Of a DNA stretch of 16,328 bases, positions 1 through 7,138 are shown piece after piece. A program made the translations under genes and the position numbers. This DNA is from Actinomycetota bacterium. Its GTDB lineage: Bacteria; Actinomycetota; Thermoleophilia; Solirubrobacterales; 70-9. The stretch spans positions 16,494 through 32,821 of the forward strand of contig VAYL01000156.1 in the NCBI GenBank assembly GCA_005884305.1, given 5' to 3'. Position 1 is the stretch's first letter. The number at the start of each line of letters is the position of its first letter. The notes beneath the pieces were generated by a model. The model was not told the DNA's origin, made no database searches, and worked only from the letters and a program-made list of their open reading frames with translations.

Positions 1-345
1 GAGACGAACCCCGTCCACCTCGATCGTGAGGCCGCGCTGGCAGCTGGATTTCGCGACGTCGTCGCACCGCCGATGTTCTGCGTCGTCTACAGCGCGCCGG
101 CGATGGGGCCGGCGGTGCTCGACCCGGAGGTCGGCATCAATCTGGCGGCCATGGTTCACGGAAGCCAGGAGTTCGTGTGGGGCGAGCCCGTGTGCGCCGG
201 CGACGTGATCACGACCCAGCCGCGGCTGGCCGATGTCTTCGAAAAGGACGGCCGCGGCTTCTACGTCTTCCAGTCGGAATCGACCAACGCCGACGGCAAG
301 CTGACGGTCCGCGGCACGTGGACCAACATCGTGAGGGGAGTCTGA
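1..345 (+). CDS. hadA: HadA-type MaoC dehydratase subunit, 5'-truncated by window edge
   Basis: The frame is open from base 1 to a TGA at 343-345, so only the last 114 residues are visible and the start lies upstream. The visible part begins with an NPVHLD stretch (residues 3-8), a form of the hot-dog hydratase signature, followed by PPMFCVVYS and GSQEFVWGEPV, which fit the N-terminal MaoC-like dehydratase family. In mycobacteria HadA pairs with HadB to dehydrate (3R)-hydroxyacyl-ACP in fatty-acid elongation, and a complete HadB-like gene begins 1 nt after this stop. The pairing supports a heterodimeric dehydratase acting in the cytoplasm. The substrate (ACP or CoA ester) cannot be told from sequence. 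The gene symbol follows the mycobacterial pair and is an analogy. Confidence 0.8.
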   Translation, partial: ETNPVHLDREAALAAGFRDVVAPPMFCVVYSAPAMGPAVLDPEVGINLAAMVHGSQEFVWGEPVCAGDVITTQPRLADVFEKDGRGFYVFQSESTNADGKLTVRGTWTNIVRGV

Positions 346-346
346 G

Positions 347-748
347 GTGGCCGACCTGAGCCAGGTCAAGGCGGGCGAATCGCTGCCGGAGCTGAGAGTC
401 ACCCCGGACAAGTACCTCCCGCACCGCTACGCGGGCGCATCGGGTGACTTCAATCCGATCCACATCGATCCCGAGTTCGCGAAGGCGGTGGGCCTTCCAG
501 GGAACATCCTTCACGGGCTCTACTCGATGGCCCAAGTCGCCCGCGCACACACGGAGGCGGCCGGCGACCCGCGGGCGCTGCGCCGGCTCTCCGTCCAGTT
601 TCGCGGGATGGGGATGCCGGAGCAGGAGATCCTCGTCACGTCGACGGTCAAGGATGCAAGCGACGGGCGCGTCGTGACCGAGACGGAGGCGGCACAGGGC
701 GACAACCGCATCATCCGCAACGCGGAGGCCGAGCTGGAGCTGCAGTAG
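347..748 (+). CDS. hadB: HadB-type MaoC (R)-hydroxyacyl dehydratase subunit
   Basis: This is a 133-residue protein. A GTG start at 347 is chosen because AGGGGAG (334-340) lies 6 nt upstream and the previous stop is only 1 nt away, implying translational coupling. The hot-dog active-site motif GDFNPIHID is complete, with Asp34 and His39 as the expected catalytic pair, followed by the LPGNILHGLYSM helix region typical of MaoC/HadB. The length fits single-domain HadB proteins. With the adjacent HadA-like subunit it should form the dehydratase that removes water from (3R)-hydroxyacyl thioesters during fatty-acid elongation. A role as a general enoyl-CoA hydratase is the main alternative. The gene is intact. 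Confidence 0.85.
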   Translation: MADLSQVKAGESLPELRVTPDKYLPHRYAGASGDFNPIHIDPEFAKAVGLPGNILHGLYSMAQVARAHTEAAGDPRALRRLSVQFRGMGMPEQEILVTSTVKDASDGRVVTETEAAQGDNRIIRNAEAELELQ

Positions 749-854
749 ACGTTCCGTCGTCGCCGTGCCGCAGACGGGGTCGGGCAAGTAGGGGAGCGCA
801 TCCAGTTTCCGCGTTCGCTTCAGGCGCCCCGCAGAGTGATTCGATGAGTAAGCA

Positions 855-880
855 CGAGCAAGTCCGCTCCTCATTGCTCG
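855..880 (+). other. Inverted repeat downstream of hadB
   Basis: CGAGCAA (855-861) is repeated inverted as TTGCTCG (874-880) around a 12-nt loop. It sits in the 189-nt gap between hadB and hrcA, the longest gene-free stretch in the window. No T-tract follows, so a classical intrinsic terminator is not supported. It could be a weak operator or a chance repeat. Apart from this and the hrcA promoter elements, I see nothing else in 749-937. Confidence 0.3.
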
Positions 881-904
881 AGATCCCGCTTCACACATGC
901 CTCT

Positions 905-923
905 GTGGCGACAAAGTCGCCAC
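905..923 (+). promoter_or_regulatory. Perfect 19-bp palindrome, candidate hrcA operator
   Basis: GTGGCGAC (905-912), spacer AAA, and GTCGCCAC (916-923) form a perfect 8-bp inverted repeat ending 1 nt before the TAGAAT hexamer, so a bound protein would cover the -35/-10 spacer. The arms do not match CIRCE (TTAGCACTC-N9-GAGTGCTAA), the usual HrcA site. HrcA is known to repress its own operon in many bacteria, so autoregulation through a divergent operator is a reasonable inference. Another regulator is equally possible. Confidence 0.5.
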
Positions 924-924
924 C

Positions 925-930
925 TAGAAT
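925..930 (+). promoter_or_regulatory. -10 element of hrcA, leaderless type
   Basis: TAGAAT lies exactly 7 nt before the ATG at 938, so transcription should begin at or next to the start codon. No good TTGACA-like -35 is visible at the expected distance. The same TANNNT-N7-start arrangement occurs at three other genes in this window. The absence of a Shine-Dalgarno sequence here fits leaderless translation. Confidence 0.55.
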
Positions 931-937
931 CACTGCC

Positions 938-1966
938 ATGCTCTCCGAGCGCCAGCAGCGGATTCTCAGCCTGGTCGTCGAGTCGTACCTCGACTCCGGC
1001 CGCCCGGTCGGGTCGAAGATCATCGCCGAACGCCCCGATGTCGAGTGGAGCCCTTCGACCGTGCGGGCTGAGCTCGCGGAGCTCGAGCGAGCCGGCTACC
1101 TGAACCATCCGCACACGTCGGCGGGCCGCGTTCCAACGGACGCCGGTTACCGCTTCTACGCGGATTCGCTGCTCGCATCCGGGCCGCGGGTGCTCACGGC
1201 CGTCGGGCCGCGCTTGGATGTCGGCCAGATGCGCCGCGAGGTGGACGAGGCGATGCGGGAGACGACAGCGGAGCTCTCTCGGATGACCGACCTTCTCGCG
1301 CTCGCCACGGCCCCGCCGCCCGCCACGGCCCACATCCACCGCGTCGAGGTGCTCCAGCTCCAGCCGCGGGTCGTAATGGTTGTGGTGATCGCGTCGAACG
1401 GCGCGGTCACCAAGCGTGTCTTCACGTTCGACGAGGCGCTCGATCCCGGTCTCGTCAAATGGGCGTCCAGCTATCTGAACGAGCGGATGAGCGGCCTCGG
1501 CCTCGGCTCCAGGATGATCGCCAACCGGCTCGCCGACTCCGAGCTGGGCGCGAGCGAGGCGGGGTTCATCGCGGAGATTGACGATGCCTTCACGGGACTC
1601 GAGGAGCGCGCGGAGGCGGATCTCTACGTCGAGGGGGCCGCGCGCCTGCTCTCGGAGGACCACGCCGCGGATCTGCCTCACGCCGATGCGCTCATGCGTG
1701 GATTGGAGCGCCGGGCGAACCTCCTCCAGGTGCTGCGCTCGGCTCTCGAGGAGCGGTCCGTGTTCCTGTGGATTGGAGACGAGAACCCGGCGCCCGAGCT
1801 CCGCTCGGTGAGCGTCGTGGGTGCGAATTACGGGCTCGGCTACCGCAATCTGGGAACCGTCGGAGTCGTCGGCCCGCTGCGGATGGATTACGCGACCGCG
1901 ATCGACTCCGTCCGTGACGCCGCCGGCCGCCTATCTCGATTCTTCGAAACCGTTTACGAGGGCTAG
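938..1966 (+). CDS. hrcA: Heat-inducible transcription repressor HrcA
   Basis: This 342-residue protein has the usual HrcA length. It opens with MLSERQQRILSLVVESYL and a winged helix (about residues 1-75) containing the characteristic HTSAGRVPTDAGYRFY segment, followed by the HrcA dimerisation and inserted domains and a C-terminal NYG-GYRNLGTVGVVGP block. HrcA represses groE/dnaK-type chaperone genes until heat or unfolded protein inactivates it. The ATG at 938 is preferred over an in-frame GTG at 905 because family homology begins there and the GTG lies inside a palindrome and upstream of the -10 element. dnaJ follows 6 nt after the stop. No CIRCE sequence was found near it, so its operator in this organism may differ. 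Confidence 0.93.
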   Translation: MLSERQQRILSLVVESYLDSGRPVGSKIIAERPDVEWSPSTVRAELAELERAGYLNHPHTSAGRVPTDAGYRFYADSLLASGPRVLTAVGPRLDVGQMRREVDEAMRETTAELSRMTDLLALATAPPPATAHIHRVEVLQLQPRVVMVVVIASNGAVTKRVFTFDEALDPGLVKWASSYLNERMSGLGLGSRMIANRLADSELGASEAGFIAEIDDAFTGLEERAEADLYVEGAARLLSEDHAADLPHADALMRGLERRANLLQVLRSALEERSVFLWIGDENPAPELRSVSVVGANYGLGYRNLGTVGVVGPLRMDYATAIDSVRDAAGRLSRFFETVYEG

Positions 1967-1972
1967 TTCCGG

Positions 1973-3112
1973 ATGCCAACGGTGAAGAGGGACTACTACG
2001 AGGTCCTTGGCGTCGAACGCGGCGCCGGCGAGGCCGAGATCAAGAAGGCGTTTCGCCGCCTGGCGCGCGAGCTTCATCCGGATGTCAACCGCCACGATCC
2101 CGAGGCCGAGGAGAAGTTCAAGGAGGCGGCCGAGGCCTACGAGGTGCTATCGGACCCGGAGCGCCGGCGCACCTACGACACCTTCGGTCACGAGGGGCTC
2201 CGCTCCGGCGGCTGGGCGCCGCGGGCGGACGCCTTCGGCAGCTTCGAGGACGTGCTCTCGGCGTTCTTCGGCCGCGGAGATCCGCTCTTCAACGACCTGT
2301 TCGGGTTCACCCGGTCGGGGCCGACCGGCGGCGGGGATGTCGCCGCACAGGTAGAGGTGACGTTGGAGGAGGTGCTCAGCGGGACCACCCGGGACGTCAC
2401 GTTCGAGGGTGCCTCGGCGTGCGAGCGCTGCGACGGGAGCGGTGCCGAGCTAGGCACGGAGATCCGCACCTGCGAGACGTGCGGAGGCGTCGGCGAGGTT
2501 CGCGAGGTGAGCCGGACCGTCTTCGGTCAGCTCGTCCGGAGCGGCCCGTGCCCGACCTGCGGCGGGCGCGGACGGGTTCCTGAAAAGGCGTGCTCCGAGT
2601 GCGGCGGTGAGGGCCGTGTGGTCCGTGAGCGGACCTGGCAGCTCGATGTGCCGGCGGGCATCGAGTCCGGCCAGCGCATCCGCGTCACCGGTGCCGGCCA
2701 TGCCGGCCAGACCGGGGCACCCGCCGGAGATCTCTACGTAGAGGTCGTGGTGGCCGACGATGACCGGTTCGAGCGCCACGGACAGGACCTCGTGTCGGTT
2801 GTGGAAGTGTCGGTGACCCGCGCGATGCTGGGCGGCACCGTCACCGTCGCCACGCTTGACGGAGACAGGGACGTGGAGATCCCCGCGGGCTCGCAGTCCG
2901 GCGAGCGGATCGTCCTGAAGGGGGTCGGCCTTCCGTCGCTGCGCGGCGGCCGCCGGGGGGATCAGCACATTCTCGTGGACGCGTTTGTGCCCACGCGCCT
3001 CACCAAGGAGCAGCGTGAGCTGGCGCGGCAGCTCGACGAAGCGCTCGGGCCGGAGGGCGGGCGGCGCGAAGGGCGCGGGCCGTTCGGCCGCCGCTCTCGG
3101 CGCCGGCGTTGA
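1973..3112 (+). CDS. dnaJ: Chaperone DnaJ (Hsp40)
   Basis: This 379-residue type I J-protein has an N-terminal J domain (about 6-70) with the HPD motif at 35-37, which stimulates DnaK ATPase. A linker rich in F/D/G follows (about 75-120), less glycine-rich than in E. coli. The four zinc motifs [24 protein letters not shown] and CSECGGEG lie at about 150-214, and the C-terminal substrate-binding domains extend to about 350. The last 20 residues are Arg/Gly-rich. A GAGGGC sequence lies about 10 nt before the ATG. The gene is co-directional with hrcA 6 nt upstream and overlaps prmA, so it is probably co-transcribed and repressed with hrcA. dnaK and grpE are not in this window. Confidence 0.95.
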   Translation: MPTVKRDYYEVLGVERGAGEAEIKKAFRRLARELHPDVNRHDPEAEEKFKEAAEAYEVLSDPERRRTYDTFGHEGLRSGGWAPRADAFGSFEDVLSAFFGRGDPLFNDLFGFTRSGPTGGGDVAAQVEVTLEEVLSGTTRDVTFEGASACERCDGSGAELGTEIRTCETCGGVGEVREVSRTVFGQLVRSGPCPTCGGRGRVPEKACSECGGEGRVVRERTWQLDVPAGIESGQRIRVTGAGHAGQTGAPAGDLYVEVVVADDDRFERHGQDLVSVVEVSVTRAMLGGTVTVATLDGDRDVEIPAGSQSGERIVLKGVGLPSLRGGRRGDQHILVDAFVPTRLTKEQRELARQLDEALGPEGGRREGRGPFGRRSRRRR

Positions 3113-3921
3113 TCCGGCTCGCGGTTCGCTGCCGCCCAGACCTCGCCGAGCTCGTCCTCGCCCACCTCGTCGAGCTGGCGCCCGGAGGCGTCGAGGAGGA
3201 GACGGGTCCAGGCTGGATCGAATACGCGATCTACGGCGCCCCCGGCGAACTCCCCGCGCTTCCGGATCTGCAGGCTGCGGCCGGCGACGGGCTCGTCGAG
3301 GTGACCTCGAAGGAGGTCCCGGACGACTGGGCCGACCGCTGGCAGGATTTCCACGAGCCGGTACTCGTCGGCGGGCGGATCCTCGTCCGGCCTTCGTGGG
3401 CCGATCCGCAACCCGGCACGATCGACGTGGTCGTCGATCCCGGCCAGGCGTTCGGCACGGGCGCCCATCCGACGACGCGGATGTGCCTTGAGCTGCTGCT
3501 CGGGCTGGACACCGCCGGGCTGGCTCACGGGCCAATCGCAGATTGGGGCACGGGCTCGGGGGTGCTGGCAATCGCGGCGGCGAAGCTCGGTTTCGCGCCG
3601 GTCGTCGCCTGCGACCACGAGCGTCCCGCGCTGGAGGCGGCGAGGGCGAGCGCCGAGGCGAATGGCGTGGACATGGAGCTCGTGCGGGTGGATCTGAGGC
3701 GCGAGCCCGCACCGGTCGCGCCGACCGTCGTGGCGAACCTGACCGCTCCGCTGCTTCCTGAGGTTGCCTCTCGCATCGAGGGCCGGCCCGAACGCGTCGT
3801 CTGCTCTGGGTTGCTCGTCTCCGAGGTGGATGAGGTGGCCGACGCATTCGCAGCCGTGGACCTACGCGAGCAGGAGCGTCGCGCATCGGGCGATTGGGCG
3901 TGCCTTTTGCTCGCCCGCTGA
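3109..3921 (+). CDS. prmA: Ribosomal protein L11 methyltransferase PrmA
   Basis: This 270-residue protein starts at a TTG that overlaps the dnaJ stop (TTGA), implying coupling. It contains the PrmA signature [19 protein letters not shown] (110-128) and a SAM-binding motif I written [17 protein letters not shown] (145-161), where DxGCGSG is more usual. NLTAPLL at 210-216 takes the place of the family's NxxxxPL catalytic-site motif. PrmA trimethylates L11 on the large ribosomal subunit; it is generally dispensable. Its position after dnaJ is common in Gram-positive and actinobacterial genomes, where rsmE often follows; rsmE is absent here and a membrane protein gene follows instead. Confidence 0.9.
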   Translation: MIRLAVRCRPDLAELVLAHLVELAPGGVEEETGPGWIEYAIYGAPGELPALPDLQAAAGDGLVEVTSKEVPDDWADRWQDFHEPVLVGGRILVRPSWADPQPGTIDVVVDPGQAFGTGAHPTTRMCLELLLGLDTAGLAHGPIADWGTGSGVLAIAAAKLGFAPVVACDHERPALEAARASAEANGVDMELVRVDLRREPAPVAPTVVANLTAPLLPEVASRIEGRPERVVCSGLLVSEVDEVADAFAAVDLREQERRASGDWACLLLAR

Positions 3922-3934
3922 CGCGCGAGCGTCA
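3919..3934 (+). other. Hairpin over the prmA stop codon
   Basis: TGACGC (3919-3924), loop GCGA, and GCGTCA (3929-3934) form a perfect 6-bp stem closed by a GNRA-type tetraloop; the first three bases are the prmA stop codon. No T-run follows, so termination is uncertain. It could mark the 3' end of the hrcA-dnaJ-prmA message or stabilise it. Confidence 0.4.
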
Positions 3935-3992
3935 TGAAATGCACGTAGACGGTTGATTTCCCGCCTATCGGTTGAAGATCGGGGCTGGTCGT

Positions 3993-3998
3993 TATCGT
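3993..3998 (+). promoter_or_regulatory. -10 element of the DUF2269-like gene, leaderless type
   Basis: TATCGT lies exactly 7 nt before the GTG start at 4006. TTGAAG at 3972-3977 could serve as -35 with a short 15-nt spacer. This fits the leaderless pattern seen at hrcA, hisIE and trpF. It implies a new transcription unit after prmA that includes murI through ATGA-like coupling. Confidence 0.45.
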
Positions 3999-4005
3999 CC
4001 GGGCC

Positions 4006-4485
4006 GTGGTCGCCGACGTCACCGCCTACAACGTGGGCCTGTTCATCCACGTTCTCGCGGTCGTCCTCGCCTTCGGGCCGACCTTCGGCTACGGGATCTT
4101 CATCGGCTTCGCCGAGACAAAGGCGCCGAATGCCGTCCCCGCGGTACTGAAGGCGGTCAACCTCACCAATCGCTATCTGGTGACGCTGGCGATGGTCGTA
4201 GTGCTCGCGGCAGGCTTCTACCTCCTGGCTGAGGGAGACATCAGCGCCAGCGAGTCGTGGGTGCAGGTCGGCTTCGTCGCGATCGCGATCCTGTTCGGAC
4301 TGGTCGGCGGGTTCTTCGTCCCACGGACCCGCAAGGCGATCGAGCTGGCGGAGCGAGACCTCACTGCCGGCGGCGGTGAGCTGAGCCACGAGTACCGCAA
4401 GGTTTCGGCTCAGATGGCCCGCGTCGGCCAGCTCGCCGGGTTGATCGTCGCCGTCACGATCTTCTTCATGGTCGTAAAGCCCTGA
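4006..4485 (+). CDS. Four-helix integral membrane protein, DUF2269-like
   Basis: This 159-residue protein has four predicted transmembrane segments at about 10-32, 57-75, 86-105 and 138-157. The first helix reads FIHVLAVVLAFGPTFGYG, which resembles the conserved N-terminal helix of DUF2269 predicted membrane proteins, a family of unknown function. A charged, probably cytoplasmic or extracytoplasmic loop (106-136) contains RTRKAIELAERDL. The GTG start at 4006 is chosen because a -10-like hexamer sits 7 nt upstream and homology-like sequence starts soon after. Its stop overlaps the likely CTG start of murI. No function can be assigned; the link with murI is positional only. Confidence 0.75.
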   Translation: MVADVTAYNVGLFIHVLAVVLAFGPTFGYGIFIGFAETKAPNAVPAVLKAVNLTNRYLVTLAMVVVLAAGFYLLAEGDISASESWVQVGFVAIAILFGLVGGFFVPRTRKAIELAERDLTAGGGELSHEYRKVSAQMARVGQLAGLIVAVTIFFMVVKP

Positions 4486-5357
4486 CGGATCTACAGACAG
4501 ACGAACCCAGCAACGACGAGCGCTCCCGGCTTCCCATCGGCGTCTTCGACTCCGGAATCGGCGGCCTCACTGTCCTGCACGAGCTATTGGTGTCGTTGCC
4601 CGAGGAGGACTACCTCTACCTGGGCGACACCGAGGGGTTCCCGTACGGCAACAAGTCTCCGGACTGGCTGCGGCCGCGGATCGCGCACCTGGTGGAGTTC
4701 CTGCTGGGCCGCGGCGCGAAGCTCCTCGTGGTGGCGTGCAACTCCGCGACCGCGGCCGGCGCGGACGTCGCGCGGGACGTCGCGGCCGAGCACGGGGTGG
4801 AGGTGTTGACCGTCGTCGGCCCGGAGGCCGAGATCGCGGCGGCGATCTCGGACTCACACCGGATCGGGGTGCTCGCGACGCCGACGACGGTCGAGAGCGG
4901 CGCCTACCGGATCGCGCTCGAGGAAACGGCGGGACACCCGGAGCTCGACGTCGTCGAGATCTCGGCGCCGCGGCTCGCTCCGATCATCCAGAACGGGTTT
5001 CCGTTCGACGAGGAGGTGATCGAGACAGTCCGCTCGTACTGCGCGCCTTTGCGCGAGGCGGGCATCGACACCCTGATCCTCGGGTGTACCCACTATCCGC
5101 TGGTGGCGCCGATGCTCCAGCGGATGCTCGGGCGCGACGTTCGCCTGGTGACGGCGGGTCATGCACTGGCGGCCGCCGCGCAACGCACGCTGAAGGCGGG
5201 CGGGATCGCGACCGGCAACCGTGGCGAGGGCACCTACCGCTTTCTCTGTACCGGCGACATCGCGTCCTTCCGCGAGCTCGGGACGCGCTTCCTTCAGATG
5301 CCCCTCGGCGAGGTCGAGCGCGTCGAAATCGAGGGGCCGCCCGCGGCTACCCTTTGA
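4482..5357 (+). CDS. murI: Glutamate racemase, probable CTG start
   Basis: MurI converts L- to D-glutamate for peptidoglycan precursor synthesis in the cytoplasm. Reading from a CTG at 4482 gives 291 residues, beginning L/M-TDLQTDEPSN and then the indispensable N-terminal motif IGVFDSGIGGLTVLHEL (about 19-35). The two catalytic cysteines lie in VVACNSATAA (Cys86) and ILGCTHYPLVAP (Cys202), with IGVLATPTTVESGAY between them. The first ATG/GTG/TTG codon in frame is TTG 4587, which would delete the FDSGIGG loop. CTG 4482 overlaps the upstream TGA as CTGA, mimicking the common ATGA coupling arrangement. A base error (ATGA read as CTGA) is the alternative. yqeY follows 5 nt after the stop. Confidence 0.88.
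   Translation: MTDLQTDEPSNDERSRLPIGVFDSGIGGLTVLHELLVSLPEEDYLYLGDTEGFPYGNKSPDWLRPRIAHLVEFLLGRGAKLLVVACNSATAAGADVARDVAAEHGVEVLTVVGPEAEIAAAISDSHRIGVLATPTTVESGAYRIALEETAGHPELDVVEISAPRLAPIIQNGFPFDEEVIETVRSYCAPLREAGIDTLILGCTHYPLVAPMLQRMLGRDVRLVTAGHALAAAAQRTLKAGGIATGNRGEGTYRFLCTGDIASFRELGTRFLQMPLGEVERVEIEGPPAATL
5348..5353 (+). promoter_or_regulatory. Possible -10 element before yqeY
   Basis: TACCCT lies at the extreme 3' end of murI, 9 nt before the yqeY ATG at 5363. It matches TANNNT but is 2 nt further out than the four stronger cases, giving a leader of about two bases. No -35 is evident. Confidence 0.25.
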
Positions 5358-5362
5358 AATCG

Positions 5363-5800
5363 ATGGCGAGGCAAACCATTCTCGAGCGTGTCCAGCAGGA
5401 CACGCGCGATGCGATGAAGGCCGGGGACCGCGACCTGGTCGGCGCGCTGCGCATGATCGCGAATGCCCTGCAGCAGGAGGCGAAGGAGGGCAAGGGCGAC
5501 GAGGTCGCGGTCCTGCGCCGCGAGCGCAAGCGCCGCCTCGAGGCCGCCAGCGCGTTTCGCGAGGGTGGTGGAGACGACCGCGCCTCGGCCGAGGAGACCG
5601 AGGCGGAGCTGATCGGCGGCTATCTGCCGGCCGAGCTCAGCGACGACGAGCTTGCCCGGCTGGTGGACTCCGCGGTCGCCGAGTCCGGCGCATCGGAGGC
5701 GAAGGACATGGGCAAGGTGATGGGCGTCGTCATGCCCAAGGTCGATGGGCGTGCCGACGGCAGGCGCGTGAGCGCGGCGGTACGGGAGCGCCTGAGCTAG
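5363..5800 (+). CDS. yqeY: GatB/YqeY domain protein
   Basis: This 145-residue protein is close to the usual length (about 150). It has the helical N-terminal half MARQTILERVQQDTRDAMKA, a basic central segment with repeated Arg/Glu, and the diagnostic C-terminal block KDMGKVMGVVMPKVDGRADG (about 114-133). The fold is shared with the tail domain of GatB, the amidotransferase subunit that binds tRNA, so a tRNA-related role is suspected for the family but not proven. The ATG at 5363 matches where homology begins. It lies 5 nt after murI and 4 nt before phoH in a tight run of translation and cell-wall genes, probably one operon. Confidence 0.9.
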   Translation: MARQTILERVQQDTRDAMKAGDRDLVGALRMIANALQQEAKEGKGDEVAVLRRERKRRLEAASAFREGGGDDRASAEETEAELIGGYLPAELSDDELARLVDSAVAESGASEAKDMGKVMGVVMPKVDGRADGRRVSAAVRERLS

Positions 5801-5804
5801 CTCG

Positions 5805-6761
5805 TTGGCGCGCAGGCAGCTCACTCTCGACAATGCGGTGGCCGCGGAGCTGGCCGGGGCGGAGGACTCCGTCCTGCGGGAGCTCGAGGACCGCGTGGGC
5901 TGCGATGTTCACCTCCGGGGCAACGTGCTGACGCTCGACGGCTCCGAGGGTGACGTGCGCGACGCGGCGGTGGTTGTCGACGAGCTGGTTGGACTGATCG
6001 AACGCGGCCACGAGGTCGCGCCCTCGACGCTCGGCACGGTCTCGGGTGCGATTGACGCACGCCAGAGCTCCGCCGACATCCTCGAGGACGTCATCTGGCG
6101 CCACCGCGGCATGAAGGTCGCGCCGAAGACCGTCAATCAGAAGCGCTACGTGGACTCAATCCGCAACCACACCGTCACCTTCGGCATCGGGCCTGCCGGA
6201 ACCGGCAAGACCTTCCTGGCGGTCGCGAGAGCCGTCGCCGCCCTGGATGCCCGCGAGGTGAACCGCATCATCCTCACGCGTCCCGCGGTGGAGGCGGGCG
6301 AGCGGCTCGGCTTCCTTCCCGGCGACATCCAGGCGAAGGTGGATCCGTACCTGCGGCCGCTCTTCGACGCCCTCTACGACATGCTCGACCCGGAGCGCGT
6401 CAGCACCTACCTCGAGAACGGGATCATCGAGGTCGCGCCGCTGGCATTCATGCGGGGTAGAAGCCTGAATGACTCCTTCGTCATCCTCGACGAGGCTCAG
6501 AACACGAGCCCGGAGCAGATGAAGATGTTCCTCACGCGGCTCGGATTCGGGTCGAAGATGGTCGTCACCGGCGACATCACGCAGATCGACCTGCCGCGGG
6601 ACCAGCGCTCCGGCCTCGTGGTGATCGGGGAGATCCTGGCGCAGGTCGCCGACATCTCGTTCGTCCGCTTCGGCGGCGAGGACGTGGTGCGCCACGAGCT
6701 CGTGCAGCGCATCGTCGCCGCCTACGGCGAGTACGAGAAGTCCAGCCAGTCACGCGATTGA
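5805..6761 (+). CDS. phoH: PhoH-like P-loop ATPase
   Basis: This 318-residue protein has an N-terminal region with a KH-like stretch (about 1-75) and a C-terminal PhoH ATPase domain. The Walker A motif is GPAGTGKT (129-136), Walker B is FVILDEAQN (225-233), and VVTGDITQIDLP (253-264) plus the arginine-bearing DQRSG follow, all in the family order. The start is a TTG at 5805, four bases after the yqeY stop, where PhoH homology begins. PhoH/YbeZ proteins are commonly encoded beside ybeY, as here, and are linked to RNA metabolism; partnership with YbeY in rRNA processing is inference from this arrangement. Its TGA overlaps the ybeY start. Confidence 0.93.
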   Translation: MARRQLTLDNAVAAELAGAEDSVLRELEDRVGCDVHLRGNVLTLDGSEGDVRDAAVVVDELVGLIERGHEVAPSTLGTVSGAIDARQSSADILEDVIWRHRGMKVAPKTVNQKRYVDSIRNHTVTFGIGPAGTGKTFLAVARAVAALDAREVNRIILTRPAVEAGERLGFLPGDIQAKVDPYLRPLFDALYDMLDPERVSTYLENGIIEVAPLAFMRGRSLNDSFVILDEAQNTSPEQMKMFLTRLGFGSKMVVTGDITQIDLPRDQRSGLVVIGEILAQVADISFVRFGGEDVVRHELVQRIVAAYGEYEKSSQSRD

Positions 6762-7138
6762 GTTCCGCCGAGCTCGATCTCTCGGACGTGCCGGCCGAGC
6801 TCCGGTCGGTCGTCCGGGCGAGCCTCCAAGCCGCCGGAATCGCCGAGGGACACCTGTCCGTCGAGCTCGCGGACGAGGAGCGAATTCGTGGCCTCAACCG
6901 CGAGCACCGCGGTGTGGATGAGCCGACCGACGTCCTATCGTTCCCAATCGACGAGGCCGGCGCCGTCGCCGGGCCGCGCGAGCTGGGCGACGTCGTCATC
7001 TGCCCCGCGCATGCGGCGGACGTGACCGAGGCCGCGGTGCACGGCGTGCTCCACCTCTGCGGGCTCGACCACGAGGCCGACGACGGCGAGATGCTCCGCC
7101 TCCAGGAGACCGTCATGCGCGAGCTCGGCGGCCGATGA
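6758..7138 (+). CDS. ybeY: Endoribonuclease YbeY
   Basis: This 126-residue protein has the family's zinc motif H-x3-H-x5-H, seen as HGVLHLCGLDH near residues 100-110, and the conserved stretch GLNREHRGVDEPTDVLSFP (about 45-63). YbeY is a single-strand-specific metal-dependent RNase involved in 16S rRNA 3'-end maturation and ribosome quality control. The TTG start at 6758 overlaps the phoH stop as TTGA; its own stop overlaps the era start as ATGA. It is slightly shorter than the E. coli protein (about 155) but within the range of Gram-positive homologues. The phoH-ybeY-era order supports joint roles in 30S maturation. Confidence 0.93.
   Translation: MSSAELDLSDVPAELRSVVRASLQAAGIAEGHLSVELADEERIRGLNREHRGVDEPTDVLSFPIDEAGAVAGPRELGDVVICPAHAADVTEAAVHGVLHLCGLDHEADDGEMLRLQETVMRELGGR

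Noticed and set aside
855..880. Terminator after hadB
   Set aside because: The 7-bp arms have a 12-nt loop and no T-tract; kept only as a low-confidence inverted repeat.
905..937. Upstream in-frame GTG start for hrcA
   Set aside because: It would add 11 residues with no homology, encoded by the palindrome and the -10 hexamer; the ATG at 938 fits the family and the promoter geometry.
749..937. CIRCE element upstream of hrcA
   Set aside because: No TTAGCACTC-N9-GAGTGCTAA or close variant is visible; GAGTAAGCAC is the only partial resemblance and lacks an inverted partner.
4587..4589. TTG start for murI
   Set aside because: It would delete the FDSGIGG loop required in all glutamate racemases.
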